DNA from: Lentilactobacillus sunkii DSM 19904
GTDB lineage: Bacteria; Bacillota; Bacilli; Lactobacillales; Lactobacillaceae
NCBI RefSeq assembly: GCF_001435575.1
Contig: NZ_AZEA01000003.1
Location: forward strand, 1 to 55,146
Reading direction: 5' to 3'
DNA length: 55,146 bases
Position 1 is the stretch's first letter. Each line of letters starts with the position of its first letter. The notes under the pieces were generated by a model. It had not been told where the DNA came from. It saw only the letters and a list, made by a program, of their open reading frames with translations, and did not search any database. A program made the translations under genes and the position numbers. Positions 18,159 to 28,500 of the stretch are shown piece after piece.

Positions 18159-19115
18159 CTAATTGATGACATCTGGATGCTGTTCCAAATATTCTCTTGT
18201 GGCCTGTTTATCCTTATCCAGTTGATCAATTAAGTCTTCCGGAGTTTGAAATTTAATTTCTCCTCTTAAATATGAAAGCCAGTTCACATTCACGACTTCG
18301 CCATAGATGTTTCGGTTGAAATCCATCAGATTGATTTCAACTGTCATTGGATGAACATCTGAAAAAGTGACATTTCTGCCAATTGAAGCCATGCCCAAAT
18401 AACGCTTACCGGCAATTTCAACTGTCACTACGTAGATACCAACAGCTGGCAGCCATTGATATTCTGAATGTTCAACATTAGCAGTTGGATAACCAAGCAA
18501 TCGGCCGCGTTCTTCGCCATGAACGATGACGCCACGAGTTTTAAAAGGTCTGCCCAACAGATCAGTCACGCTGTCGACATCACCTGAATCCAATTCAATC
18601 CGGATGCGTGTCGAGCTGACTTTTTTTTCATTGATATTGACGGATGGCACGGTGATAACATCAAATGCCCCTTTAACATACTTCGGGAAATTGGCCATTG
18701 TCGCAACTTTTTTATCGCCATAGGTATGATCAAAGCCGGCAACCACAGCAACTGCATTAAATCGTTTCAAAAAGTTGTTAATGAATTCTTCTGGTGTCTG
18801 GCTTTGGAAATCGTATGAGTAGTTCACCAAGAACACCTGATCAACCCCAAAATCTTCAAGCAGCTTCATTTTGTATGCATTCAATGTCAAGTAACGCTGT
18901 TCATGAGGCGACATTTTTCGATAAACAATTGCCGGGTGATGATCGTAAGTCAAAACGGCAAGTTTAGCACCGCGCTTTTCTGCTTCGTCCTTTGCACGCT
19001 GTAAAACTGTCTGATGGCCCTTATGGAACCCATCGAAAAATCCCATCGCAACAACTGTCGGTCCATCAACCTTAAAATCATCTGATAAAGGATAATGTAA
19101 TTTTGATATTTTCAT
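18159..19115 (-). CDS. ribF: Bifunctional riboflavin kinase/FAD synthetase
   Basis: Converts riboflavin to FMN and then FAD. It is 318 residues from ATG 19115, chosen because AGGTAGG lies nine bases ahead. The N-terminal nucleotidyltransferase domain shows GFFDGFHKGHQ and VSSTRIR, and the C-terminal kinase domain shows GYPTANVE and the Glu in MTVEINLMDFN. It follows truB by 18 bases, and the truB-ribF pair is conserved in Firmicutes. Confidence 0.96.
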   Translation of the reverse strand: MKISKLHYPLSDDFKVDGPTVVAMGFFDGFHKGHQTVLQRAKDEAEKRGAKLAVLTYDHHPAIVYRKMSPHEQRYLTLNAYKMKLLEDFGVDQVFLVNYSYDFQSQTPEEFINNFLKRFNAVAVVAGFDHTYGDKKVATMANFPKYVKGAFDVITVPSVNINEKKVSSTRIRIELDSGDVDSVTDLLGRPFKTRGVIVHGEERGRLLGYPTANVEHSEYQWLPAVGIYVVTVEIAGKRYLGMASIGRNVTFSDVHPMTVEINLMDFNRNIYGEVVNVNWLSYLRGEIKFQTPEDLIDQLDKDKQATREYLEQHPDVIN

Positions 19116-19133
19116 AATCTGCAACCTACCTTT

Positions 19134-20039
19134 TTAAGCTAAAAACATTCTAAATGGCCGGTACTGACCGACTTTTTCATCGAATTTATATAACGCCTTG
19201 ACGGTTTGCTGATAATCCAGTCTGACAACGGCTGAATGTTCCGGGCAAATTGATTTATCCAGGAATCCGCCATGGGAGACAATTTCCCACCGACTATCAT
19301 CCAATTGATAAACTGGATAACTGGCCAAAGCCTCGGATAATGGATGCAAAACATCATCAATCCTGCCAGCATCAACAGCTGACTGAATGTCAGACAGGCT
19401 TGATGTCTGGGAAATATCAAAACCACCACTCGAAATCCGTGTTAGATCCGACATAACCGAAGGAAAACCGACTAACTTGCCGAAATCAACCGCAAGTGTT
19501 CTCACATAAGTCCCCTTTGAACAGGCCACTTCAAAATAAATAGTCTGGGTTTTGCTTGTCTCATCATAATGAGAAGGCTTAATTTGTTTGAAGTAATCAA
19601 TGCGAATTGGACGAGCCGCACGTTCAATTGTAAGACCTTCTCGTGCATATTCGTACAATTTACGGCCATTTACCTTAACTGCGGAATACATCGGCGGTGT
19701 CTGCATGATATCGCCCGTCAATTTGGCAAGAGCATGATCGATTTGGTCATTTGCAAGTGGTTTGTCAATTGCCACCTGCTCAATCAATTTGCCATCAAGG
19801 TCTTCACTGTCATAGGACTGACCCAACATGATCGCACCACGGTAGATTTTGCCGGAATGCATCAGCAACTCGCTGATTTTTGTTGCCTGACCAATACAAA
19901 TCGGCAATACGCCATCAACATTGGGATCCAACGTTCCGGTATGTCCAACTTTTTTTGTGTGCAAGATTTTTCTCAACTTGCTAATGCAGTCGTGGCTGGT
20001 CATGCCACGCTCCTTGTATAACGCAATAACTCCATCCAT
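19134..20039 (-). CDS. truB: tRNA pseudouridine(55) synthase TruB
   Basis: Makes pseudouridine 55 in the T-loop of tRNAs. It is 301 residues from ATG 20039, preceded by AGGAG. An in-frame extension of 21 codons runs over the promoter and is rejected. The catalytic Asp lies in HTGTLDPNVDGVLP, with the family signatures YKERGMTSHD and CSKGTYVRTL. It is followed by ribF. Confidence 0.96.
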   Translation of the reverse strand: MDGVIALYKERGMTSHDCISKLRKILHTKKVGHTGTLDPNVDGVLPICIGQATKISELLMHSGKIYRGAIMLGQSYDSEDLDGKLIEQVAIDKPLANDQIDHALAKLTGDIMQTPPMYSAVKVNGRKLYEYAREGLTIERAARPIRIDYFKQIKPSHYDETSKTQTIYFEVACSKGTYVRTLAVDFGKLVGFPSVMSDLTRISSGGFDISQTSSLSDIQSAVDAGRIDDVLHPLSEALASYPVYQLDDSRWEIVSHGGFLDKSICPEHSAVVRLDYQQTVKALYKFDEKVGQYRPFRMFLA

Positions 20040-20070
20040 TCGAATTCTCCTAAATTTTTCATGTAATAAA

Positions 20071-20076
20071 ATTATA
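20071..20076 (-). promoter_or_regulatory. Extended -10 promoter of truB-ribF
   Basis: On the minus strand TGATATAAT, an extended -10, lies directly after the T-run of the rbfA terminator. No good -35 is seen. Confidence 0.5.
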
Positions 20077-20080
20077 TCAC

Positions 20081-20116
20081 AAAAAAACTGCCCAGCCATC
20101 AAGGCGTGAGCAGTTA
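20081..20116 (-). terminator. Terminator after rbfA (end of nusA-infB operon)
   Basis: On the minus strand AACTGCTCACGCC and GGCTGGGCAGTT pair, followed by seven T, just past the rbfA stop. Confidence 0.85.
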
Positions 20117-20122
20117 AAATCG

Positions 20123-20476
20123 TTATTGACCATTTTGATTCAGTTTATTAATTAGACGGTCGATCTTGTCGCCATACTGAACAGATGTGTCCAGTTCAAA
20201 CTTGATCTCTGGGGTTTTATATATACTTAGACGATGTCCAAGTTCACCACGAATCAATCCGGCAGCTTTTTCCAGTCCCTGAGCAGTCGTGTCTTCATCC
20301 TCTTTTTTATCGGACAAAATACTGTAGTAGATGGTTGCCTGCTGGAGATCTCCGGTGACTTCAACACCCGTTAAAGTCACACCCTGAACGCGTGGATCAC
20401 GAACTCGTTTTAATAAAATATCATTAACTTCTTTTTGAATTTCCTGTTCCAATCGGCCTACACGATAATGAGCCAT
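20123..20476 (-). CDS. rbfA: 30S ribosome-binding factor RbfA
   Basis: Helps mature the 3' and 5' ends of 16S rRNA in 30S particles. It is 117 residues, a KH-like fold with the signature VRDPRVQGVTLTGVEVTGDL. It lies 15 bases after infB and is the last gene before a strong terminator. Confidence 0.96.
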   Translation of the reverse strand: MAHYRVGRLEQEIQKEVNDILLKRVRDPRVQGVTLTGVEVTGDLQQATIYYSILSDKKEDEDTTAQGLEKAAGLIRGELGHRLSIYKTPEIKFELDTSVQYGDKIDRLINKLNQNGQ

Positions 20477-20491
20477 AGAAACACCTCCAAA

Positions 20492-23092
20492 TTACTTGAC
20501 AGGCACTTGTTTCATAATATATGCCTCGATCACATCGCCGACTTTAATGTCATTATAGTCTTTGATGGTCAAGCCTAATTCAAATCCTTGCTTAACTTCA
20601 TTAACGTCGTCTTTGAATCGCTTCAAGCTGTTCAATTCACCCGTGTAAACAACGACACCATCACGAATCAAGCGAACTTTGCTGTTCTTCTCAACAACGC
20701 CGTCAACAACCATTCCACCGGCGATTGTTCCTACCTTGGAAGCTTTAAAGATATCACGGACCTCAACTTGGCCGGTGACTTCTTCTTTATAAGTAGGAGC
20801 AAGCATCCCCTTCATAGCTGATTCAACTTCATCAATGGCATTGTAAATAACTTGATGGAGACGAATATCAACATGGTCGCTATCAGCTTGAGACTTGGCC
20901 TGTGGTGTTGGTCGAACGTTAAATCCGATAATAATCGCATTACTTGCTTCCGCCAATGCGACATCACTTTCATTAATTGCCCCTACGCCAGAATGGATGA
21001 TGTTGACTTTAACACCTTTCACCTCAATCTTTTGCAGACTGTTGGCCAGTGCCTCTACTGATCCTTGGACATCTGCCTTGATGACGATGTCAACTTCTTT
21101 CATTTCGCCTTCTTTAAGCGAATCAAACAAGCTGTCCAACGTTACCCGGGTTGTCTTACGACGTTCTTCAACTTGAGCTTCTTTGGCACGTTCTTCACCA
21201 ACTGAACGGGCAGTCTTCTCATCGTTAAAGACAACGTAACGATCTCCGGCTTCAGGAACCTCATTTAAACCTGTAATTGAAACTGGCATAGATGGGGTTG
21301 CCTTCTTCAACTCACGGCCACGTTCGTTGGTCATTGTCCGCACTCGACCAAATGTATGGCCGGCAACGATTGGATCTCCAACATGTAATGTACCTTGTTG
21401 AACCAGCAATGTGGCAACAGGTCCCTTACCTTGATCCAAACGAGCTTCAATAACCGAACCGGCAGCTGGTTGATCTGGATCAGCCTTCAATTCCATCACT
21501 TCGGCTTCCAAAGCAATCATGTCAAGCAACTCATCAATATTCTTACCAAATTTGGCAGAAATATCAACAAAGATCGTGTCCCCACCAAGTTTTTCAGGAA
21601 CCAGACCGTATTGCATCAATTGATCGGTAACATGTTGTGGATTTGCATCCGGCTTATCAATCTTATTGATCGCAACAATGATCGGAGTCTTGGCAGCCTT
21701 GGCATGGTTGATGGCTTCAATTGTCTGAGGCATAACCCCATCATCGGCAGCCACCACCAAAATGGTGATATCGGTAATATTGGCACCACGGGCACGCATT
21801 TCAGTAAAGGCAGCATGTCCAGGGGTATCCAAGAATGTAATGACATTGTCACCATGACGCACTTGGTAAGCACCAATGGCCTGAGTAATTCCACCTGCTT
21901 CACCAGCAGTAATGTGAGAATGTCTCAAGTGGTCAAGCAAGGTCGTCTTACCATGATCAACGTGACCCATGATGGTTACGACAGCCGGCCGAGATACCAA
22001 ATTATCGGTGTTTTCCATTTCTTTTTCAAAAATCTTATCAAGATCGGAAAGGTCTTCATGAACCTTTTCCTGTGCCTCGATACCATAATCAGCAGCTAAA
22101 ATTTCAATCGTATCTTTATCAAGGGATTGGTTTTGGTTAACCATCACACCCAACATAAACAATTTCTTGACAATTTCAGCCGGTTCTCTATGAAGTAATT
22201 TCCCCAGCTCCTGTGCGTTCATGCCATCTTGGTATTCAAGAACCTTTGGTAATGGACGGCTCTTACGTTCTGGAGCACCATGATGTTCTACTTCACGTAA
22301 CCGTTGATTCTTTTGCTTACGCTGCTTTTTGTTCCGCTTCTTATTCGCTTTTCTTGAACCACCACGATTGGTATTTCGATTTAAACTGCCGCCAAAACGG
22401 CCGCTACCTGTATTGTGATTTGAAAAGTTATTTGAAGAATGATTGGAACTGTTATTCGAATTGGAATGATTACTTGATGACGTATTGCTGCCGGTCGAAT
22501 GACTTGCTGCCGGACGGGCTGACGAAGTATTCGAGGAGTGATTATTACGACGATCGTTATTGGAATTGTTGCCATTGTTTGACTGGTTCGAATTTCCTGA
22601 ACGGTTAAAATTGTTCGACCGATTAGTATTGGAATGATTCCGCTGATCAGTTGAACGACCGCTCTGCGTGCTATTCGAATGATTTGAACTGCTATGATTA
22701 TTATTGTTATGGTTGGCAGAATTAGAATTTTGGTTATGACTGCCTACATTGTGAGTATGATTGTTGCTGTTGTTCGTACGCGCAGCTGGGCGATTCTGTG
22801 TATGGGCACTTGAATGTTCTGCATGATTTGAACTAGTCGAATGGGTTTTGTTTGAACCAGTGGTATGAGTTGGCTTGGCTGCAGCATGTTGACTGCTGCC
22901 GGAATGTGCGCTGGTCTGATTACTGGTCTTTCCACCCTTGCTAAACATCGCTCTAATTTGACGTTCTTGATTTGCGTCAACTGTTGACATGTGATTTTTA
23001 ATATCGAAGCCTTGTTTGTTACCACGGTCAACGATTTGCTTACTGGAGACATTCAGTTCTTTAGCTAATTCGTAAATTCGCTTTTTCCCCAT
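20492..23092 (-). CDS. infB: Translation initiation factor IF-2
   Basis: GTPase that places initiator tRNA on the 30S subunit. It is 866 residues. A short N-terminal IF2-N domain (residues 1-50) is followed by a striking Asn/Ser/His-rich linker (about 57-243) and a basic stretch [18 protein letters not shown] (about 247-264). A second IF2-N domain comes next, then the GTPase with GHVDHGKT (376-383), [16 protein letters not shown] and SAKFGKN, then domains II-IV. The catalytic half is fully conserved, while the linker composition is unusual. It follows ylxQ by 4 bases. Confidence 0.97.
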   Translation of the reverse strand: MGKKRIYELAKELNVSSKQIVDRGNKQGFDIKNHMSTVDANQERQIRAMFSKGGKTSNQTSAHSGSSQHAAAKPTHTTGSNKTHSTSSNHAEHSSAHTQNRPAARTNNSNNHTHNVGSHNQNSNSANHNNNNHSSSNHSNSTQSGRSTDQRNHSNTNRSNNFNRSGNSNQSNNGNNSNNDRRNNHSSNTSSARPAASHSTGSNTSSSNHSNSNNSSNHSSNNFSNHNTGSGRFGGSLNRNTNRGGSRKANKKRNKKQRKQKNQRLREVEHHGAPERKSRPLPKVLEYQDGMNAQELGKLLHREPAEIVKKLFMLGVMVNQNQSLDKDTIEILAADYGIEAQEKVHEDLSDLDKIFEKEMENTDNLVSRPAVVTIMGHVDHGKTTLLDHLRHSHITAGEAGGITQAIGAYQVRHGDNVITFLDTPGHAAFTEMRARGANITDITILVVAADDGVMPQTIEAINHAKAAKTPIIVAINKIDKPDANPQHVTDQLMQYGLVPEKLGGDTIFVDISAKFGKNIDELLDMIALEAEVMELKADPDQPAAGSVIEARLDQGKGPVATLLVQQGTLHVGDPIVAGHTFGRVRTMTNERGRELKKATPSMPVSITGLNEVPEAGDRYVVFNDEKTARSVGEERAKEAQVEERRKTTRVTLDSLFDSLKEGEMKEVDIVIKADVQGSVEALANSLQKIEVKGVKVNIIHSGVGAINESDVALAEASNAIIIGFNVRPTPQAKSQADSDHVDIRLHQVIYNAIDEVESAMKGMLAPTYKEEVTGQVEVRDIFKASKVGTIAGGMVVDGVVEKNSKVRLIRDGVVVYTGELNSLKRFKDDVNEVKQGFELGLTIKDYNDIKVGDVIEAYIMKQVPVK

Positions 23093-23096
23093 ATAA

Positions 23097-23414
23097 TCAC
23101 TCTCCTTTATTATTATCGGTTAATTCAACCAATTTCTTTGCCATACCCCGATCGGAAATCCCGATAATGGTTCGTTTCATTCCAATTGCATCACTTAACA
23201 CTGCTTTAGTGTAACTGGTATTTACGGGGATATGATAGTAATTCGACTTATCATTAAATTTTTTCTGGGTAGCTTTGCCAGTATCTGTCGCAATAAACAA
23301 GAAAAAGATCTTGCCGCTGCGAATCTGGGATAATAGCATATCTTGGCCGGAAACAATTTTGCTTGCTCTTCTGGCCAACCCCAAAAAATTCAGGATCGCC
23401 TGGTTATTGTCCAT
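23097..23414 (-). CDS. ylxQ: YlxQ, L7Ae-family RNA-binding protein
   Basis: Ribosomal-protein L7Ae/L30e-like protein; in other Firmicutes the family binds kink-turn RNA. It is 105 residues from ATG 23414 ([20 protein letters not shown]), or 107 from a TTG at 23420. The signatures [16 protein letters not shown] and LFIATDTG fit the family. It overlaps the ylxR stop by 11 bases, so translation is coupled. Confidence 0.88.
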   Translation of the reverse strand: MDNNQAILNFLGLARRASKIVSGQDMLLSQIRSGKIFFLFIATDTGKATQKKFNDKSNYYHIPVNTSYTKAVLSDAIGMKRTIIGISDRGMAKKLVELTDNNKGE

Positions 23415-23703
23415 CTTCAAACAACTCTTTTCGAGCTTGCTTATGATCTACATAGGCAATCAACTCATCGTAAAAATTGTCATCCAAAGTTGTTGAAAAC
23501 ACTTTTTCAAAAGTATGTTCGGCCTTTGCCTTTTTGGCAATCTCAACATTAATTGAAATATAAGCCCCTCGACCGGATTTTTTGCCCGTTTCGTCGATTG
23601 ATACGTGGCCATCTGAGTCACGAACGATTCTGACTAATTCTTTTTTTGGCGCCATGTCACCAGTAACGATATCTTTACGCATTGGAATTTTTCTTTTTTT
23701 CAA
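23404..23703 (-). CDS. ylxR: YlxR / RnpM family protein (DUF448)
   Basis: Small RNA-binding protein; the B. subtilis homologue has been described as an RNase P modulator. It is 99 residues. The start is TTG 23703, with AGGAGG nine bases ahead. The family signature is MRKDIVTGDMAPKKELVRIV followed by GRGAYI. It lies between nusA and ylxQ in the canonical order. Confidence 0.92.
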   Translation of the reverse strand: MKKRKIPMRKDIVTGDMAPKKELVRIVRDSDGHVSIDETGKKSGRGAYISINVEIAKKAKAEHTFEKVFSTTLDDNFYDELIAYVDHKQARKELFEDGQ

Positions 23704-23722
23704 AAAAATCGCCTCCTAAAAA

Positions 23723-24901
23723 TTAGTCGTTCGTGCTGTCTTCCGTATCGTCGGAATCAGGGTTGCTATTTGGATCATCCGTTGTCGACTCTGAAGCTTG
23801 ATTATCAGAACCATCAGCACTCGGATCATCTGCATTCGAAGCAGCAGCTTTGTTGGCCAAAAACTCTTTTGCTTCAGTTTCAGATTTGATATCAATCTTA
23901 AATCCAGTCAGTTTGGCTGCCAAACGCGCGTTTTGACCTTTTTTACCGATTGCCAAAGACAATTGATAGTCAGGAACAATTACAGTACATGCCCGTTCGT
24001 TATCATCATCAAATATAACATCGATGACTTCTGCGGGATTTAGCGAGTTTGCAATATATGATGCATCATCCTCGTCCCATTCAACGATATCCATGTTTTC
24101 ACCATGAAGCTCGTTAACAATCGTTTGGACTCGTTGACCTCTTGGCCCGACTGCAGTTCCAACCGGATCAATGTCTGAATTGTTGGAGCGAACGGCAACC
24201 TTCGCACGATCGCCGGCTTCTCTGGCAATTGAAACAATTTCTACAGTACCATCATAAATCTCTGGAACTTCTTGTTCAAATAACCGTTTGAGCATCCCTG
24301 GCGCAGTGCGGCTGACAAAAACCTGTGGCCCCTTGGTAGCATTTTCAACCTTGGTGACATAAACCTTGATTCTGTCTTGTGGCCGATAAACTTCATTAGG
24401 CATCATATCTTTGGAACCCATAACGGCTTCCACCTTACCTAAATTTACATAAACGAATCGGGTATCCTGACGCTCAACAGTCCCAGTTACCAACTCATCT
24501 TCATATTTTGAATATTCATCGAAAACATTTTCCCGTTCAGCTTCTCGAACCCGCTGCATGATAACCTGCTTAGCAGTTTGAGCAGCGATCCGGCCAAAGT
24601 TCTTGGGGGTTACTTCATATTTAATTTCATCGCCTAATTCATAACCTTTGTTAATTTCAAGTGCCTGGTCAAGTGATACCTGGAGCTGATCATCTGTCAC
24701 ATCGTCAACAACCGTTTTAACGGAATAAACGTGCATCTCACCCTTTTTTTCGTCAAATGAAACTTCAACGTTTTGGGCCTGACCATAATTCCGTTTATAA
24801 GCTGAAACCAAAGCAGCTTCCAAGGCTTCAATCACAACTTCTTTTTTGATGCCTTTTTCTTCTTCAAGGGCAGATAGCGCTCCTAAAAGTTCTTTACTCA
24901 T
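23723..24901 (-). CDS. nusA: Transcription termination/antitermination protein NusA
   Basis: Binds RNA polymerase and RNA, and modulates pausing and termination. It is 392 residues: an N-terminal polymerase-binding domain, S1 (VTGTVERQDTRFVYVNLGKVE, about 130-200), KH1 (DPVGTAVGPRGQRVQTIVNEL) and KH2 (SLAIGKKGQNARLAAKLTG). The final ~45 residues form an Asp/Ser/Asn-rich acidic tail with no known domain. It lies 17 bases after rimP. Confidence 0.97.
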   Translation of the reverse strand: MSKELLGALSALEEEKGIKKEVVIEALEAALVSAYKRNYGQAQNVEVSFDEKKGEMHVYSVKTVVDDVTDDQLQVSLDQALEINKGYELGDEIKYEVTPKNFGRIAAQTAKQVIMQRVREAERENVFDEYSKYEDELVTGTVERQDTRFVYVNLGKVEAVMGSKDMMPNEVYRPQDRIKVYVTKVENATKGPQVFVSRTAPGMLKRLFEQEVPEIYDGTVEIVSIAREAGDRAKVAVRSNNSDIDPVGTAVGPRGQRVQTIVNELHGENMDIVEWDEDDASYIANSLNPAEVIDVIFDDDNERACTVIVPDYQLSLAIGKKGQNARLAAKLTGFKIDIKSETEAKEFLANKAAASNADDPSADGSDNQASESTTDDPNSNPDSDDTEDSTND

Positions 24902-24918
24902 TATTGTGTCTCCTTTGA

Positions 24919-25392
24919 TTAAAATTGAATTGCGAGCCGTGATTTTGCAATCAAATTCCGCGGTATTTCAAGCGTATCCTGTTTGCCCCACTTATCATTT
25001 TGAAGGGTTAAAACATCGTCATTCAATGATTTGAGTGTTCCTTCAAAAGTCTTACTGCCATTTAAATTCTTATAAAGTGAAACATGGATGTATTCACCAA
25101 TTGCTTGATTAAGCTCTTCATCGTTTCGAAGCGGCCGTTCGGCACCTGGAGATGAAACCTCCAGAAAATAAGCTTGTGGAATTGGATCGGGATCCATAGC
25201 GTCAAGCTTTTCACTCAACTCATCGCTGACCATGACACAGTCATCAATGGTGATCCCACCTTTTTTATCAATATAAACTCGTAAATACCAACTTTTATTT
25301 TCTTTTACAAATTCGACATCGAATAAGTAAAATTCATGGTTTTCTAAAATTGGTTCAACAACTTGCTTGACCGTTTCAACTACATTGCTCAA
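24919..25392 (-). CDS. rimP: Ribosome maturation factor RimP
   Basis: Needed for 30S assembly. It is 157 residues, with the signatures LFDVEFVKENKSWYLRVYID in the N-terminal domain and LEVSSPGAERPL at the domain junction, and a C-terminal SH3-like domain. It is first in the rimP-nusA-ylxR-ylxQ-infB-rbfA operon. Confidence 0.96.
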   Translation of the reverse strand: MSNVVETVKQVVEPILENHEFYLFDVEFVKENKSWYLRVYIDKKGGITIDDCVMVSDELSEKLDAMDPDPIPQAYFLEVSSPGAERPLRNDEELNQAIGEYIHVSLYKNLNGSKTFEGTLKSLNDDVLTLQNDKWGKQDTLEIPRNLIAKSRLAIQF

Positions 25393-25418
25393 AGATAGGC
25401 CTCCTTAAATTTTCCATT

Positions 25419-25445
25419 AAAAAGAGCGAGCATCTCTGCTCACTC
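25419..25445 (-). terminator. Hairpin between nusA-operon promoter and rimP
   Basis: On the minus strand GAGTGAGCA, loop GAGA and TGCTCGCTC (nine pairs, one wobble) followed by five T. It can terminate polC, but it lies downstream of a promoter for rimP, so it could also act as an attenuator in that leader. Confidence 0.8.
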
Positions 25446-25469
25446 CCTTACAAGTTATTTAGTAAATTA

Positions 25470-25498
25470 ACTATACCATATTACTTAATATATTACAA
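25470..25498 (-). promoter_or_regulatory. Promoter of the rimP-nusA-infB operon
   Basis: On the minus strand TTGTAA (25493-25498), a 17-base spacer and TATAGT (25470-25475), placed 45 bases past the polC stop and upstream of the hairpin at 25419-25445. Confidence 0.65.
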
Positions 25499-25542
25499 CT
25501 CGAACACGCGTTGCAGCATTGATCGTAGAATTTTGATCAAGC

Positions 25543-28500
25543 TTACATCATATCGAACAAACTTAATTGGTTTTCATCGGGTAACCCTTTCAAAACGTTG
25601 TTTTCAGTCATAAAGTCAATCAATGTCTTGGATACCTTTCCACGCTTAGCCAAATCTTCTTTTGAAATAAAGGGTTTGTCTTCACGGGCAGCCACAATTT
25701 GTTTGGCAACGTTCAATCCCAAACCTGGGACAGAATTAAATGGTGCAATCAATGTCTTGCCATCAATTAACCATTCGCTGGCATCGGATTTATCCAAATC
25801 AACCATGTGGAAGTTAAAACCGCGTTCAAGCATTTCGTTGGCCAACTCCAAAACGGTTAATAAGTTTTTCTCTTTGGTTGATGCTTCCATACCCTTATCG
25901 TTAATTGTCCGCATGGCATTCTTAACAGCTTCTTTACCACGACACATTGAAACGATATCAAAGTCATCCGCACGAACTGAGAAATAAGAAGCATAGTATA
26001 CCATTGGGAAATAAACCTTGAAGTAGGCAATTCGCAACGCCATTAAGATGTAAGCAGCGGCATGCGCCCGTGGGAACATGTACTTGATCTTCAGACAGGA
26101 TTGAATGTACCAGTCTGGAATCTTGGCCTTTTTCATCTCAGCCTGCCAGTCGTCAGGAATACCTCGTCCGTGACGAACACTTTCCATGATCTGGAAGGAC
26201 AATTCAGAGTCAAGGCCCCAATTAATCAAGTCGGTCATGATGTTGTCACGACACCCAATCACATTGGCAATTGTTGCAGTACCGTTTTTAATCAATTCAT
26301 CGGCATTACCCATCCAGACATCGGTTCCATGTGACAATCCAGAGATCTGGAGCAATTCAGAATAATTACTTGGATGAGTCTGCTCCAGCATGCCACGGAC
26401 AAACCTGGTACCAAATTCTGGGACACCAAGGGTTCCGGTTTTTGACTGGATCTGATCTTCAGTCACACCCAAAATTTTCGGGCTTGAGAAGATTGACATC
26501 ACACCGGGATCATCCATTGGAATTGTCTTTGGATTAATTCCTGATAAATCTTGGAGCATCCGGATCATAGTTGGATCATCATGACCCAAAATATCAATTT
26601 TTAAAATATTGTCATGGATCGAATGGAAATCAAAGTGGGTTGTCTGCCAAGCAGCATCCTGGTCATCGGCAGGATATTGAATCGGCGTAAAATCATAAAT
26701 ATCCATGTAGTCGGGAACAACAATGATTCCGGCAGGATGTTGGCCGGTAGTTCTTTTAACACCGGTAGCACCCTTGGCTAACCGGTCCTCTTCAGCTTGA
26801 CGATACACTTCGCCTTTATCGCGCTCGTAGGCCTTAACATACCCATATGCTGTCTTATCAGCAACCGTACCAATTGTCCCGGCACGGAACACATTCTTTT
26901 CACCGAACAGTACCTTCGTATAATTGTGAGCGATTGGCTGATAATCACCAGAGAAGTTCAAATCAATATCAGGGACCTTATTCCCGGTAAAACCTAAGAA
27001 AGTTTCAAACGGGATGTTGTGCCCATCGCCAATCATCATTGTGCCACACTTAGGGCACTTCTTATGAGGTAAATCATATCCAGAACTATATTCACCCTTC
27101 GTGAAAAACTCAGTGTGCTGACAGTTGGGGCAACGGTAATGCGGTGGCAATGGATTCACTTCGGTAATTCCAGTCAGTGTAGCAACCAGGCTCGAACCAA
27201 CAGATCCACGTGAACCTACCAAGTACCCATCTTTGTTACTCTTGGCAACCAGCCTTTGCGCAATTAAATAAATAACTGAGAATCCGTTTCCGATGATACT
27301 CTTTAATTCTTTGTCCAATCGATCGGAAACAATTTTTGGAAGCGGATCGCCATACCAGGCGTGCGCAGTGTTCATTGTCCGAGTCTTAATCTCATCTTCG
27401 GCACCTTCCATGCGAGGTGTGTAAAGCTTATCTTTCAATGGATGAACATCGTCAATTTCATCAGCAATCTTGTTGGTGTTGGTAACAACAATCTCTTCGG
27501 CTTTATCTTTACCAAGAAATTCAAAGTCACCAAGCATTTCATCAGTCGTGAGGAAATGTAAATCAGGCAATTCCTGACGATTTAATGGATTGGCACCACC
27601 TTGTGAATTGATCAAAATCTTCCGGTAAATATAATCCTGCGGGTTAAGATAATGAACATCGCCGGTAGCCACTACTGGCTTGTTCAACTCGTCTCCGAGC
27701 TTAACCATATTTGTCAAAATCTTCTCAAGATTGTCATTATCCGCAATCAAACCGGATTCAATCAAGGGTGCATAGGCGCGTTTTGGCTGAACTTCCAAAT
27801 AGTCATAGAAACCGGCTTTTTGCCGAGCTTCATCCAGTCCTTTTTGCATCATCGCTGTAAACACTTCGCCTGATGAACAAGCGGAACCAACGATAATTCC
27901 GTCCCGATACTTTTCCAATTGGGTTCGAGGTACTCTTGGAACCCGGTAGAAATATTCAACATTTGATAACGAGACAATCTTGAACATGTTTTTCAGTCCA
28001 GCCTGAGTCTTTGCCAATAAGATAGCATGAGAAGGCCGCGCATGCCGATAAGCATCGTTATCTGTCATATGATCGTTGAGTTCGTCATGATAAACAATCC
28101 CATAACGGTCCTCGGCATCCTTTAGGAACAGATAGTTTAAGTGGCCGGTGGTTTCAGCATCATAAATCGCTCTATGGTGATGTTCCAAGCTGACATCGAA
28201 TTTCTTGGCAAGTGTATTCAGACGATAACCACGTAAATTAGGATATAAAAATCTGGCTAAAGTCAAAGTATCAATAATTGGATTTTCCATCTCGTGCATG
28301 CCGTGTCGAACATACCCGGTGTTCATAAAGCCCATATCAAATGTGACATTATGCCCAACAACAATCGCGTCGCCACAGAATTCGCGGAAAAGTTTAAAGA
28401 CCTCTTCCTCTGACTTTGATCCGTGGACCATTTCATCCGTGATTGATGTTAAATTTGTGGTTCTCTCCGACAAATGAAAGCCGGGATCAATAAACTCTTC

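Noticed and set aside
21395-22099. A 234-codon plus-strand open frame inside infB
   Set aside because: Antisense shadow of the GTPase domain; composition follows the coding strand.
22364-22924. Possible CRISPR array or tandem-repeat locus
   Set aside because: The repeats are short, irregular and in frame within infB; no constant repeat and spacer pattern.
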